9,649 nt of DNA from Coxiellaceae bacterium (GCA_003142435.1 PLMI01000081.1:1-9649); one strand, 5' to 3'; shown: positions 1 through 6,380, counted from the first letter of the stretch. Notes: a model not told the origin generated them from the sequence alone. Made by a program: numbers and translations.

Positions 1-194
1 TTATAGGGGATTAGCCTTATAACTTGAAATGTTAAGCCTTTATCTCCATTTTTTTTGTAATATTCATTTAGGTCAAAGGAAGTTTGTAACCTCTCTGTTA
101 TTTTTCTGAAGTCGGTTTTTTTAAGCGAATCAATTTTATCGAAAGCCTCACTAAGATCTATTTTTTTTGTTTGCTGTATTTCCGGTAATGCCAT
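1..194 (-). CDS. Hypothetical protein, N-terminal part, cut by window edge
   Basis: An open frame runs on the minus strand from an ATG at 194-192 to the window edge without a stop, giving 64 complete codons. The start is supported by a GGAGAG Shine-Dalgarno sequence on the minus strand (forward positions 199-204), well spaced from the ATG. The visible peptide starts MALPEIQQTKKIDLSEAFDK. It is rich in Lys, Asp and Glu, with no signal peptide or membrane segment, and looks like a soluble helical protein. I do not recognise the family. It is divergent from the tRNA/ECF transporter unit. The reality of the gene is fairly likely because of the ribosome binding site and the uninterrupted frame; its function is unknown. 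Confidence 0.6.
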   Translation of the reverse strand, partial: MALPEIQQTKKIDLSEAFDKIDSLKKTDFRKITERLQTSFDLNEYYKKNGDKGLTFQVIRLIPY

Positions 195-224
195 TTAACT
201 CTCCGTCTTTATAATTAGTATTTA

Positions 225-251
225 TTGATATGATAGACATCTTTATATCAA
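225..251. repeat. Inverted repeat upstream of the leftmost gene
   Basis: TTGATAT (225-231) and ATATCAA (245-251) are perfect inverted copies separated by 13 nt. They lie about 30-57 bp upstream of the minus-strand start at 194, where a promoter or operator would be expected. In AT-rich DNA a 7-bp repeat can arise by chance, so a role as an operator is only a suggestion. Confidence 0.25.
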
Positions 252-380
252 ATGAAATGTTGTATATTATGAAACTGGTTTGCGCAATCAAGCAAAAAGC
301 ATTCTAATGCATTTTATATATGACGTCGAAAAAAACCTTTGCTTAATAAGTAATTTTTTCCTTTTGCTAGATTTTTTGTC

Positions 381-414
381 TTGACTTTTTATTGTTAAAT
401 CACCAAAATATACT
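381..414 (+). promoter_or_regulatory. Probable sigma70-type promoter of tRNA-Met and the ECF operon
   Basis: Good hexamers lie just before the tRNA: TTGACT (381-386, 5/6 match to the -35 consensus) and TATACT (409-414, 5/6 match to -10). They are 22 bp apart, which is too far for one standard promoter. Likely pairings are TTGACT with a weaker CAAAAT at 404-409 (17 bp) or TTTTTA at 386-391 with TATACT (17 bp). Either would start transcription at about 416-421, at the tRNA 5' end. No promoter fits in the 10 nt between the tRNA and the next gene, so this promoter probably also serves the transporter genes. Confidence 0.5.
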
Positions 415-420
415 ATTTTT

Positions 421-497
421 GGCTATGTAGCTCAGATGGTTAGAGCGCGGCACTCATAATGCTGAGGTCAGTGGTTCGATCCCACTCATAGCCACCA
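421..497 (+). tRNA. tRNA-Met (anticodon CAT), elongator type
   Basis: A complete 77-nt cloverleaf with encoded CCA. The 7-bp acceptor stem GGCTATG/CATAGCC is perfect. The D arm is GCTC-AGATGGTTA-GAGC. The anticodon stem CGGCA/TGCTG has one G-T pair, and its loop CTCATAA carries CAT at 456-458 region. The T arm is AGTGG-TTCGATC-CCACT, the discriminator is A494 and CCA is 495-497. The sequence closely resembles E. coli elongator tRNA-Met (metT), including the GGCTA start and the CTCATAA loop. It lacks the C1:A72 mismatch of the initiator and differs from the CAT-bearing tRNA-Ile2, although a tRNA-Ile2 identity cannot be fully excluded by eye. The next coding region begins 10 nt after the CCA. 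Confidence 0.96.
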
Positions 498-507
498 CCT
501 TCTTCAA

Positions 508-1908
508 ATGAAATTCACCTACTCTTTAAATCAAAAGCAATTATTGAAGTCCATAGAAATCCCTTTGGAATTTTCTGGAATTTATCTTATCAGTTGTAAT
601 GAAAGCGTAAATCTGGATATTTTAATGGGAATTTTAGGAGGATTTTTCCCAGTAAAAAAGGAAAAAGCTGGTTTAGAAATCATAGAAGTATTAATGGAAA
701 ATTATACCGGTTTATTAAATATTATCGAAGGAACATTGCCTAAAAAAATATCATACGTTGGGCCTGATCCTGACCGGCATATTCTTTTTTCGGAAGTGAA
801 TGAAGAAGTCTTGTTGGGAATTGATTATCAAATTAAAAACAATAACTCTGAAAGCATAATCTCACAAGTTTTACTTACACTTGGCTTAGATGCTTCATTT
901 GCAAGGCGGCGCATTTCCTCTTTATCTGGTGGTGAACGCATGAAGGTTGTTCTTGCAATTGCCTTGGCAAGATTATCTGATTGTTACGTATTTCATGGAG
1001 TAATTCCCTGGCTAGATAAAAATGGGCGTGATTTGTTGGTGCAAAAAGTTATTCAACTTAAAAAAGAAGGAAAAACGATAATTTTTTGCGATCAGGAAAT
1101 AGAAGATTTGCTGCCGATAGTTGATCAAGTATTTACGTTTGACGGTGATGTGACAACGCAAATTGACAAGGATCAGTTTAGAGAAAAATATTATAGCGAG
1201 CTAAAAAATCAAGCGCACATTAAATCGCCAAAGAAAAATGATACGGGAAGTAAAACAATTTTGGAATTTCGCAATGTTTATTTAAAACAGCATCCGGATT
1301 TTGATGGGGTAAAGAAATCTTTTTTGTTTGACAACGTTTCGTTTTCTTTAAATTTAGGGGAAAATTATTGTTTCGTTGGTGTTAACGGGGTAGGGAAGTC
1401 TACGCTTGCTGATCTTATCTTTAGAATTTTTCCCGTCGATAGCGGATCGATATTTTTTGATAATAAATTGCAGGCTCAGTATTCACGTGCTGAGCTTGTC
1501 TCACAAATTTGTTACCTCGGGCAATTTCCTGAACAGCAAGTTATTTTAAGTACGGTTGGAGCTTATAGAAAAGAGGCAGTTGCAAAGAATAATCTTTTGG
1601 CGGAAGCGTTGTTAAAAAAATATATAACATTTGCCGATGATTACCCTGTGAGTCCACTTTCTTTTTTTGAGCTGAAATTACTTTGTCTTGCCTCATTTGT
1701 TACAGAAAAAACGAAATTATTAATACTTGATGAGCCAACGTGGGGAGTAGATCACAAAAGTCTTCTGATTATTCTAAATTTGTTGCAGGACATTCTTCTG
1801 GATCATTCGGTAACTTTGCTTATCATAAGCCACAATGAATTGCTTATGAAAGCATTAGATGCAAAAATGTATTATATTGAAAGAAGTAAGGTGCTTTCTA
1901 AAGGTTAA
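508..1908 (+). CDS. Fused double ABC ATPase of an ECF transporter (EcfA-A' type), NBD1 degenerate
   Basis: A 466-residue cytoplasmic protein with two CbiO/EcfA-like nucleotide-binding domains in tandem (about 1-215 and 250-466), joined by a short charged linker. It should power the membrane proteins encoded just downstream. NBD2 has Walker A GVNGVGKST (291-299), Q-loop Gln339, Walker B ILDEP (406-410) and the switch His442, but its signature has decayed to LSFFE (384-388). NBD1 shows the reverse: it keeps the signature LSGGE (139-143) but has lost the Walker A Lys (Asn35), the Q-loop Gln (Pro86), both Walker B acids (His163, Gly164) and the switch His (Asp195). Since each ATP site in an ABC pair combines Walker motifs of one domain with the signature of the other, one complete site remains. 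The start at 508 has no visible Shine-Dalgarno sequence; the next in-frame Met is residue 40, inside the domain, so 508 is preferred. The family call is strong; the substrate is unknown. Confidence 0.9.
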   Translation: MKFTYSLNQKQLLKSIEIPLEFSGIYLISCNESVNLDILMGILGGFFPVKKEKAGLEIIEVLMENYTGLLNIIEGTLPKKISYVGPDPDRHILFSEVNEEVLLGIDYQIKNNNSESIISQVLLTLGLDASFARRRISSLSGGERMKVVLAIALARLSDCYVFHGVIPWLDKNGRDLLVQKVIQLKKEGKTIIFCDQEIEDLLPIVDQVFTFDGDVTTQIDKDQFREKYYSELKNQAHIKSPKKNDTGSKTILEFRNVYLKQHPDFDGVKKSFLFDNVSFSLNLGENYCFVGVNGVGKSTLADLIFRIFPVDSGSIFFDNKLQAQYSRAELVSQICYLGQFPEQQVILSTVGAYRKEAVAKNNLLAEALLKKYITFADDYPVSPLSFFELKLLCLASFVTEKTKLLILDEPTWGVDHKSLLIILNLLQDILLDHSVTLLIISHNELLMKALDAKMYYIERSKVLSKG

Positions 1909-1916
1909 ATAATATT

Positions 1917-2606
1917 ATGCGCTCTCAACCTATTGTAAAATTGAAAAAATTGCCTTTATTCGTTAAATTAGCCTTATTGGTTGTGTTTGCTTTTTTTCTT
2001 TTTTTTTCTAGCATTTATGCTAATGACTTAGGAATTACTTTATTCTTCTTGTTATTTACAGTGTTAAATTTAATTTTAGCTCTATTATGTTGTTTCATTA
2101 TTGGAAAATCTCGTTTTAGGTTCGTAATGCATTTGTGGCTACTGGGAACTTTATTTTATTTGATTATTGCAGTTTTTAGGATTTATAGCGGAGGAGAGCT
2201 TTCTTTTTATTTGCATTTAACAAGCGTTTACGATCGTTGGCTATATTCTTTAATTTTACCTTTGGCTACATTAGGCACTTTTTCCATTGGTTTGATTTTT
2301 ATAAACGTTGTTTCGCCAATTGAATTTTTAAGTTGGGGGCGTTTTGGTTTGAAAATAGTTCTTATTTTTCGTGCGCTCCAGCATTCACTTCAAGTATTTT
2401 ATGATACCAAAAGGGCGTTCATGATGCGTAATATGTGGCCGGAAGAAAACGATAAAATTTTTAGCTTTTCTGGTTCGTGGCTCGCATTGAAATATTCTCC
2501 GCTTTTAATTAGTACTGCGTTTCGCAACATAATTACATTCTGGTATCCGTGGGGCTGGTTGTGCCTCAACAAGTTTCATGATAATTTATTTGCAAGAAAA
2601 CATTAA
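1917..2606 (+). CDS. EcfT/CbiQ-like transmembrane coupling protein of ECF transporter
   Basis: A 229-residue hydrophobic protein that would sit in the inner membrane and link the ATPase to the S component. Hydrophobic stretches lie at about residues 14-35, 38-62, 70-90, 108-133 and 140-155. A long amphipathic region follows (about 143-172, with FRALQ and TKRAFMMRN), which matches the first cytoplasmic coupling helix of EcfT proteins, where an Ala-Arg-Gly motif normally ends the helix; here it reads MRN (170-172). The second coupling helix, beginning PLLIST (195-200), should end in another Ala-Arg-Gly but reads GWL (213-215) in an aromatic stretch, so its Arg is missing. The gene starts 8 nt after the ATPase stop and its stop overlaps the next start (TAATG). 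Only a weak AAGG lies upstream of its own start. Position and topology support the call; sequence similarity to family members is moderate. Confidence 0.8.
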   Translation: MRSQPIVKLKKLPLFVKLALLVVFAFFLFFSSIYANDLGITLFFLLFTVLNLILALLCCFIIGKSRFRFVMHLWLLGTLFYLIIAVFRIYSGGELSFYLHLTSVYDRWLYSLILPLATLGTFSIGLIFINVVSPIEFLSWGRFGLKIVLIFRALQHSLQVFYDTKRAFMMRNMWPEENDKIFSFSGSWLALKYSPLLISTAFRNIITFWYPWGWLCLNKFHDNLFARKH

Positions 2607-3097
2607 TGAAATATTCAATTAAAATCGTTTTAGTTCTTGTTTTAGCAGGTGCTATTGCAGCATTAACTTTAATTGTAAGAATTCCAACGCCAGGAAGTTT
2701 TGGGTATTTGAATTTAGGCGACATCGGTGTGATTTTTGCCGGTCTTTTTTTGAGGAATTTTTACGGTGCTTTAGCGGGGGGGCTTGGCAGTGCTGTTGCT
2801 GATATTGTCGGCGGTTTTTTTATTTTTGCGCCGGTTACTTTCGTTGCTAAGGGATTAGAGGCATATGTGGCAGGAACTTTAGGGATAAAGCATCCTTTGT
2901 GGCTTGTAATTGCAGTTTTGGTTATGGTTGCTACATATTTTACTGCAGAAATGTTTTTGCCAAATATGGGGTGGAGCGCTGCAATTAGCGAATTATTTCC
3001 CAATTTTATACAAGCATCCATCGGGTCTGTCGGAGGGTATTTAGTTTTTAAAGGAGTGCAATCATCTTTTCCTAAATCAAGGAACAATGTTGGCTGA
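2606..3097 (+). CDS. ECF transporter S component (substrate-binding membrane protein)
   Basis: A 163-residue integral membrane protein, the usual size of ECF S components, which bind a vitamin or precursor at high affinity in the membrane. Recognisable family features are IPTPG (26-30), NLGD (36-39) in the first loop, the small-residue helix GALAGGLGSAVAD (54-66), and APVTFVAKGLE (75-85). This set matches the ECF-S family formerly called DUF1393 (ECF-ribofla_trS in Pfam), whose members are tied to riboflavin, hydroxymethylpyrimidine or pyridoxine-type substrates; which one applies here cannot be told. The ATG overlaps the stop of the EcfT gene by one base, indicating translational coupling. 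The linked ATPase, T and S genes indicate a group I (dedicated) ECF transporter. The gene ends in TGA, relevant to the TGA in tsf. No riboswitch is visible upstream of the operon that would name the substrate. Confidence 0.82.
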   Translation: MKYSIKIVLVLVLAGAIAALTLIVRIPTPGSFGYLNLGDIGVIFAGLFLRNFYGALAGGLGSAVADIVGGFFIFAPVTFVAKGLEAYVAGTLGIKHPLWLVIAVLVMVATYFTAEMFLPNMGWSAAISELFPNFIQASIGSVGGYLVFKGVQSSFPKSRNNVG

Positions 3098-3165
3098 GTT
3101 GTTGGGTCTCTTGTAAGTTTAGGGTAAGCGAAAGAGTTTTATATTGTTTTATTTTAAATTTTGCG

Positions 3166-3187
3166 GTAAATTAAAAATTTACTTTTT
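3166..3187 (+). promoter_or_regulatory. AT-rich hairpin with T-run just before the SPOR gene's ribosome binding site
   Basis: GTAAATTAAAAATTTAC (3166-3182) folds into a perfect 7-bp stem with an AAA loop and is followed by five T, then directly by GAGG of the next gene's ribosome binding site. It could be a weak terminator of the ECF operon, a translational control hairpin, or chance in AT-rich DNA. No other convincing terminator or promoter is visible in 3098-3200. Confidence 0.3.
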
Positions 3188-3200
3188 GAGGATTTTTATT

Positions 3201-4544
3201 ATGGGAGCAAAACAAAAAATTTTAGTATTTATCTTGGTTTTGGCGATAGTGATTTCTTTTTTTCTTGGCTGGTATCTAGTAGTTAAAAAACATGATTTTT
3301 CCTCAGAAGAATTTGCCAAAGACCAGACTACAACAAAAATTGGTGATTTGTTTGCTTTGCGTGAAAAAAAATCCTTATCTGACTATGATGAGCTTTTAAT
3401 AAAATACAAGGAACTGAAAAATAAACGGCTGGCATTAGATGACGAGATTTCTAATGTAGAGCAACAAATGCTCAAATTAAATAAGTCAGCACCTGTCGGT
3501 GATCAAAATACATCTTCGGCAAAGGAAAAGGTAACAAAAGACATAGTTATATTAAAAGATGACCAATCAAAGGCGGATAATCAAACAAAATCCGACAATA
3601 AGATTAATAGTATTATTGAGTTTAACAAAATAGATAAACAAATAAACTCAGCAGCGCAAAGTGTTTATGCACAACCTGGATCTTCTGGTTCTATACTAAC
3701 TTCATCTTCTCTCATTAAGCCAGTTTCTTCTGCCATAACAACTTCTATTGTATCATCAGCTGCAACAGAATCAGCAAGACAAATACCTCAATCTTCAGAG
3801 GATATTTCGGGGAATGCATTAGCACCAGCTCCAGTTACTTCATTGTTTACGCATGATCAAAAAACCACTAAAGTAGTTCCAGTTGGAAACAACACCTTTG
3901 CGATTGCTAAAAATAATAAGGTAGTAATAATTAGTCCTAAAAAGAAGCATCAAAAATCTATTGAAGAGAAAACTGTTGAGCCTACTTCCACATCTGAAGT
4001 TGCTTCAAATGTTTCACCGGAAGAAAAGGCAACGACAACAAAAGTGGATAATGGCAATTTACTTATTACCTCTAAAACAGTCGGTAATGCAGATGTTCTT
4101 ACTATTTCAAAAGAATCTACAGCGGTGGAATCTTCAGCAAAGAATCCTGTTGTTGAAGAGGCTAAACCTTTGCCTCCGCCGCAACCAGAAAAAGCTAAGG
4201 TTGTCGAGCCAAGCACTAAATCTGCCGTCCAAAGTGAAACAGCAGAACATACTACGACTCTTCCTGCTTCCTCCACAAAGAGTAAATATTATGTCGTGCA
4301 GCTTATGAGCGATAGTAGTTCTAAAAATATAGTAAACTTCATCCACAAAAATAATTTACAGGGTAAAGCAGTGTGTTTGAAAACAAAGCTCAATGGAAAA
4401 GACTGGTATATTTTAGCTTATGGTAATTATAACAGCCGATCTCAAGCAGCTTCAGTGATCAAAACCTTGCCTTCTAACCTTAAATCTCAACATCCGTGGA
4501 TAAAACCTATTGAGCCAGGAGAGGCTTCACAAGTTGCAGGGTAA
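3201..4544 (+). CDS. SPOR-domain inner-membrane protein (DamX/FtsN/DedD-like)
   Basis: A 447-residue bitopic envelope protein. A short Lys-containing N-terminus is followed by one membrane helix (about residues 7-28), so the rest lies in the periplasm. Residues 60-95 are charged and heptad-like, a probable coiled coil. About 260 residues of low-complexity linker, rich in Ser, Thr, Lys, Ala and Pro, follow. The C-terminus (about 362-436) is a SPOR domain, with YYVVQLMS, NGKDWYILAYGNYNSRSQA and LPSNLKSQHPW as recognisable blocks; it most resembles the SPOR domain of DamX. SPOR domains bind denuded glycan strands of septal peptidoglycan, so a role in cell division is likely. The ATG at 3201 is chosen because GAGG (3188-3191) precedes it and the membrane helix follows directly; an upstream in-frame TTG at 3144 would add 19 residues without a visible ribosome binding site. 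Family is sure, the exact orthologue is not. Confidence 0.88.
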   Translation: MGAKQKILVFILVLAIVISFFLGWYLVVKKHDFSSEEFAKDQTTTKIGDLFALREKKSLSDYDELLIKYKELKNKRLALDDEISNVEQQMLKLNKSAPVGDQNTSSAKEKVTKDIVILKDDQSKADNQTKSDNKINSIIEFNKIDKQINSAAQSVYAQPGSSGSILTSSSLIKPVSSAITTSIVSSAATESARQIPQSSEDISGNALAPAPVTSLFTHDQKTTKVVPVGNNTFAIAKNNKVVIISPKKKHQKSIEEKTVEPTSTSEVASNVSPEEKATTTKVDNGNLLITSKTVGNADVLTISKESTAVESSAKNPVVEEAKPLPPPQPEKAKVVEPSTKSAVQSETAEHTTTLPASSTKSKYYVVQLMSDSSSKNIVNFIHKNNLQGKAVCLKTKLNGKDWYILAYGNYNSRSQAASVIKTLPSNLKSQHPWIKPIEPGEASQVAG

Positions 4545-4553
4545 TTAAGATTA

Positions 4554-4598
4554 AAAGAGCGGGCATCAATTTTTTGATGTTCGCTCTTTCATTTTTTT
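4554..4598 (+). terminator. Rho-independent terminator between convergent genes
   Basis: A continuous 16-pair stem: AAAGAGCG (4554-4561) pairs with CGCTCTTT (4582-4589), then two G-T pairs and CATCAA with TTGATG, closing a 4-nt T loop. A run of seven T (4592-4598) follows on the plus strand, typical of an intrinsic terminator for the SPOR gene. On the minus strand the same hairpin begins 7 nt after the stop of the monophosphatase gene and is followed by only four T, so it may also end the map-monophosphatase transcript, less strongly. The T-run overlaps the last bases of that convergent gene. Confidence 0.92.
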
Positions 4599-5379
4599 AT
4601 AGTGCAGATGTGATTGGTAATAGTGATTTTAGTATTTTTGGATTTCCGGCAATTAAATAACCGGTTTCTAGATATTTTTCAGAACCTGTGAAATCTGAGA
4701 GGAGTCCGCCGGCTTCTTTTATAATTAACGTCCCTGCAGCTAAATCCCATTCATTAAGATTTAGGTGGATAATTCCGTCCAATCTTCCGGAGGCAACATA
4801 ACAGCAGTCTAAAGCTGCAGATCCGGTTTTGCGAAGGCCAGTCGTAAGAGTTAGTATTTTTTCCGTTATTTTTAAATATGTTTGAATGGTTTGCTCGTCT
4901 TTTGGCCGATAAGCTAATCCTATCAGCGCACCTTCCAGCTTGTTCCTTTCATTTACTCTTAGCCTTTTTTCATTTAAAAAAGCACCGCGGCCGCGAGAGG
5001 CTCCGAATACTTCCTGTTTCAGCGGGTCATAAATAAGGCCATTTTCAATTTTATTTTTATGTTTTAAAGCAATGGAAATACAAAAGTGCGGATAGCCATG
5101 AATAAAATTATTCGTGCCATCTATTGGATCAATAATCCATTGGTATTCATTTTCGCCAGTTTTGCCGCTTTCCTCAGCAAGAAAGGCATGATCGGGATAT
5201 GCTTTTTTAAGAATATAAATTATTTCTTGTTCTGATTTTTGATCGATCTCTGTTACATAGTCGCTAAAGCTTTTTTTTTTGATTTTCAGCTCATCGAGTT
5301 TGTCGAGTGACTTCATTATGATTTTTCCTGCACTTCTTGCTGCCTTGAACGCAGTGTTTAAAATAGGGTTGTTGTTCAT
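4597..5379 (-). CDS. suhB: Inositol-1-monophosphatase family protein (SuhB-like)
   Basis: A 260-residue cytoplasmic Mg-dependent sugar-phosphatase of the inositol monophosphatase family, about the length of E. coli SuhB (267). The metal site is complete: Glu69-Glu70 in AEESG, the motif DPIDGTNNF with Asp84 and Asp87, and Asp212 in EWDLAAG. TGSAALD (185-191) and EAGGLLSDF (222-230) are further family blocks, and the whole chain aligns with SuhB without gaps of note. In E. coli SuhB is also an rRNA antitermination factor with NusA/NusB; whether that applies here cannot be seen. The start codon overlaps the stop of map (ATGA), so the two genes are co-transcribed and probably translationally coupled; there is no strong Shine-Dalgarno sequence of its own. 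The orthology to suhB rather than another family member is likely but inferred. Confidence 0.9.
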   Translation of the reverse strand: MNNNPILNTAFKAARSAGKIIMKSLDKLDELKIKKKSFSDYVTEIDQKSEQEIIYILKKAYPDHAFLAEESGKTGENEYQWIIDPIDGTNNFIHGYPHFCISIALKHKNKIENGLIYDPLKQEVFGASRGRGAFLNEKRLRVNERNKLEGALIGLAYRPKDEQTIQTYLKITEKILTLTTGLRKTGSAALDCCYVASGRLDGIIHLNLNEWDLAAGTLIIKEAGGLLSDFTGSEKYLETGYLIAGNPKILKSLLPITSAL

Positions 5380-6152
5380 AAGTTTTTATTTTCGTCTTTT
5401 CGTATAGTCAATACTTCATGTCCTGTTTCAGTAACCAAAATTGTATGCTCCCATTGAGCGGAAGGTTTGTGGTCTTTAGTTACAGCGGTCCAGCCATCAG
5501 GAAGCACTTTTAATTCATGAGTTCCGGCATTTATCATGGGTTCTATAGTAAAAACCATTCCTGGCTGTAAAACAGGCCCTCTATTGGCCGGGCCATAATG
5601 CAACACTTGCGGCTCTTCGTGAAAAGCTTTGCCAATTCCGTGGCCACAGTATTCTCTTACAACTGAAAAGTGATTGCTTTCGGCAAATTTTTGAATTGTA
5701 GCGCCTATGGAACCTAAGTGAACCCCAGGTTTAACAGCGTTAATCCCAAGGTAAAGACATTCGTGTGCCACATTTACCAATCTTTGTGCTAAAACTGAAG
5801 GGGTTCCAAGAAGGAACATCCTGCTGGTATCTGCAAAGTAACCGTTTTTTATGATGGTTATGTCAATGTTTAAAATATCGCCGTCTTTAAGTTTTTTCGG
5901 TCCAGGAATTCCATGGCAAACAACATGGTTCACTGAAGTACAGATTGATTTTGGATATCCTCGATAATGAAGGGGGGCCGGTATTGCTTTTTGTACGTTC
6001 ACAATGTAATTGTGGCATATCTCATTCAGTTCTTCGGTCGTAATCCCCACTTTAACGTAAGGTTCGACCATTTCTAATACTTCAGCGGCCAGTTTTCCGG
6101 CGATGCGCATTTTTTCTATATCGTATTCGTTTTTTATGCTTATGTTACTCAT
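5376..6152 (-). CDS. map: Type I methionine aminopeptidase
   Basis: A 258-residue cytoplasmic metallopeptidase that removes the initiator Met from nascent proteins. All five metal ligands are present at the E. coli positions: Asp97 (NIDIT), Asp108 (ADTSRMF), His171 (CGHGIG), Glu204 (TIEPM) and Glu235 (QWEHT). The catalytic-pocket His80 (CHGIP) and His178 (FHEEP) are also in place. Length is normal for the bacterial type I enzyme, with no N-terminal zinc-finger extension. It is the first gene of a minus-strand pair with the SuhB-like gene and is divergent from rpsB, the arrangement common in gammaproteobacteria. The gene ends in TGA at a normal family length, which supports TGA as a true stop in this organism. 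Only a weak purine stretch precedes the ATG. Confidence 0.97.
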   Translation of the reverse strand: MSNISIKNEYDIEKMRIAGKLAAEVLEMVEPYVKVGITTEELNEICHNYIVNVQKAIPAPLHYRGYPKSICTSVNHVVCHGIPGPKKLKDGDILNIDITIIKNGYFADTSRMFLLGTPSVLAQRLVNVAHECLYLGINAVKPGVHLGSIGATIQKFAESNHFSVVREYCGHGIGKAFHEEPQVLHYGPANRGPVLQPGMVFTIEPMINAGTHELKVLPDGWTAVTKDHKPSAQWEHTILVTETGHEVLTIRKDENKNL

Positions 6153-6179
6153 ATTTAATATCTTATTAGCTTAAGTTTA

Positions 6180-6208
6180 ATTGTACTATTGCTAAATTTG
6201 TGGTATAA
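6180..6208 (-). promoter_or_regulatory. Possible map promoter overlapping the rpsB promoter
   Basis: On the minus strand TACAAT (forward 6180-6185, 5/6 match to -10) lies 28 nt upstream of the map ATG and would start transcription around 6173. The -35 at 17 bp spacing is poor (TTATAC, forward 6203-6208). If real, its -10 overlaps the rpsB -35 and its -35 overlaps the rpsB -10, so the two promoters would be mutually exclusive. Confidence 0.3.
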
Positions 6209-6209
6209 A
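6181..6209 (+). promoter_or_regulatory. Promoter of the rpsB-tsf-pyrH-frr operon
   Basis: TTGTAC (6181-6186) and TATAAA (6204-6209) are exactly 17 bp apart, and TG at 6201-6202 makes an extended -10. Transcription should start near 6216, giving a leader of about 190 nt. The stretch after the -10 (TGCAAGCGCG) is G/C-rich compared with its surroundings, like the discriminators of stringently controlled ribosomal promoters. The start site coincides with the left end of the 26-bp palindrome. Confidence 0.75.
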
Positions 6210-6215
6210 TGCAAG

Positions 6216-6241
6216 CGCGTAATTATCATGATAATTACGCG
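6216..6241. repeat. Perfect 26-bp palindrome at the predicted rpsB transcription start
   Basis: The half-site CGCGTAATTATCA (6216-6228) is followed directly by its exact reverse complement (6229-6241), with no spacer or mismatch. As DNA it has the form of a dimer operator between map and rpsB. As RNA it would form an 11-bp stem with a CATG loop at the very 5' end of the rpsB transcript, where it could protect the mRNA. It lacks a T-run and lies between divergent genes, so it is not a terminator. Confidence 0.85.
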
Positions 6242-6247
6242 TAGACT

Positions 6248-6380
6248 TTCTTAAATAGTTCAAATCTTTTTAAGAAGTTTACCAGAATCCACACACATGT
6301 CGACACGTAGTTTGGGTGCCAAATCTCAGCTTTGCCTTTCATGGCAATGTTTTTGGTTGAACTATGGGACATGTGGAGGT
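6248..6380 (+). promoter_or_regulatory. Structured rpsB leader with pseudoknot-type pairing
   Basis: Hairpin A pairs TTCTTAA (6248-6254) with TTAAGAA (6270-6276). Its 15-nt loop contains ATAGTTCAA (6255-6263), which is perfectly complementary to TTGAACTAT (6357-6365). A second helix pairs CACATGTC (6294-6301) with GACATGTG (6368-6375). The long-range helices cross, so they form a pseudoknot topology. Small hairpins TTTGG/CCAAA (6311-6323) and TTGCC/GGCAA (6332-6347) sit inside. In E. coli the rpsB-tsf operon is repressed by S2 acting on the leader; that this leader does the same is inferred from position and structure, not from a covariance-model match. A GGAGGT (6375-6380) closes the element about 26 nt before the start codon. 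Confidence 0.65.

Noticed and set aside
294..316. GCAT/ATGC hairpin in the left intergenic region as a terminator
   Set aside because: Stem of only 4-5 bp, and no gene ends nearby on either strand.
2761..3087. Minus-strand open frame opposite the S-component gene, and similar ones opposite rpsB, tsf, pyrH and frr
   Set aside because: They lie entirely within well-identified genes and have biased compositions typical of antisense shadows.
3144..3200. TTG start at 3144 for the SPOR protein
   Set aside because: The ATG at 3201 has GAGG upstream and is followed by a typical membrane anchor; the extra 19 residues look like translated leader.
3950..4346. Open frames overlapping the SPOR linker on both strands (3950-4276 -, 3961-4308 +, 4134-4346 -)
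   Set aside because: Low-complexity coding sequence yields open shadows in other frames; the products have no family features or ribosome binding sites.
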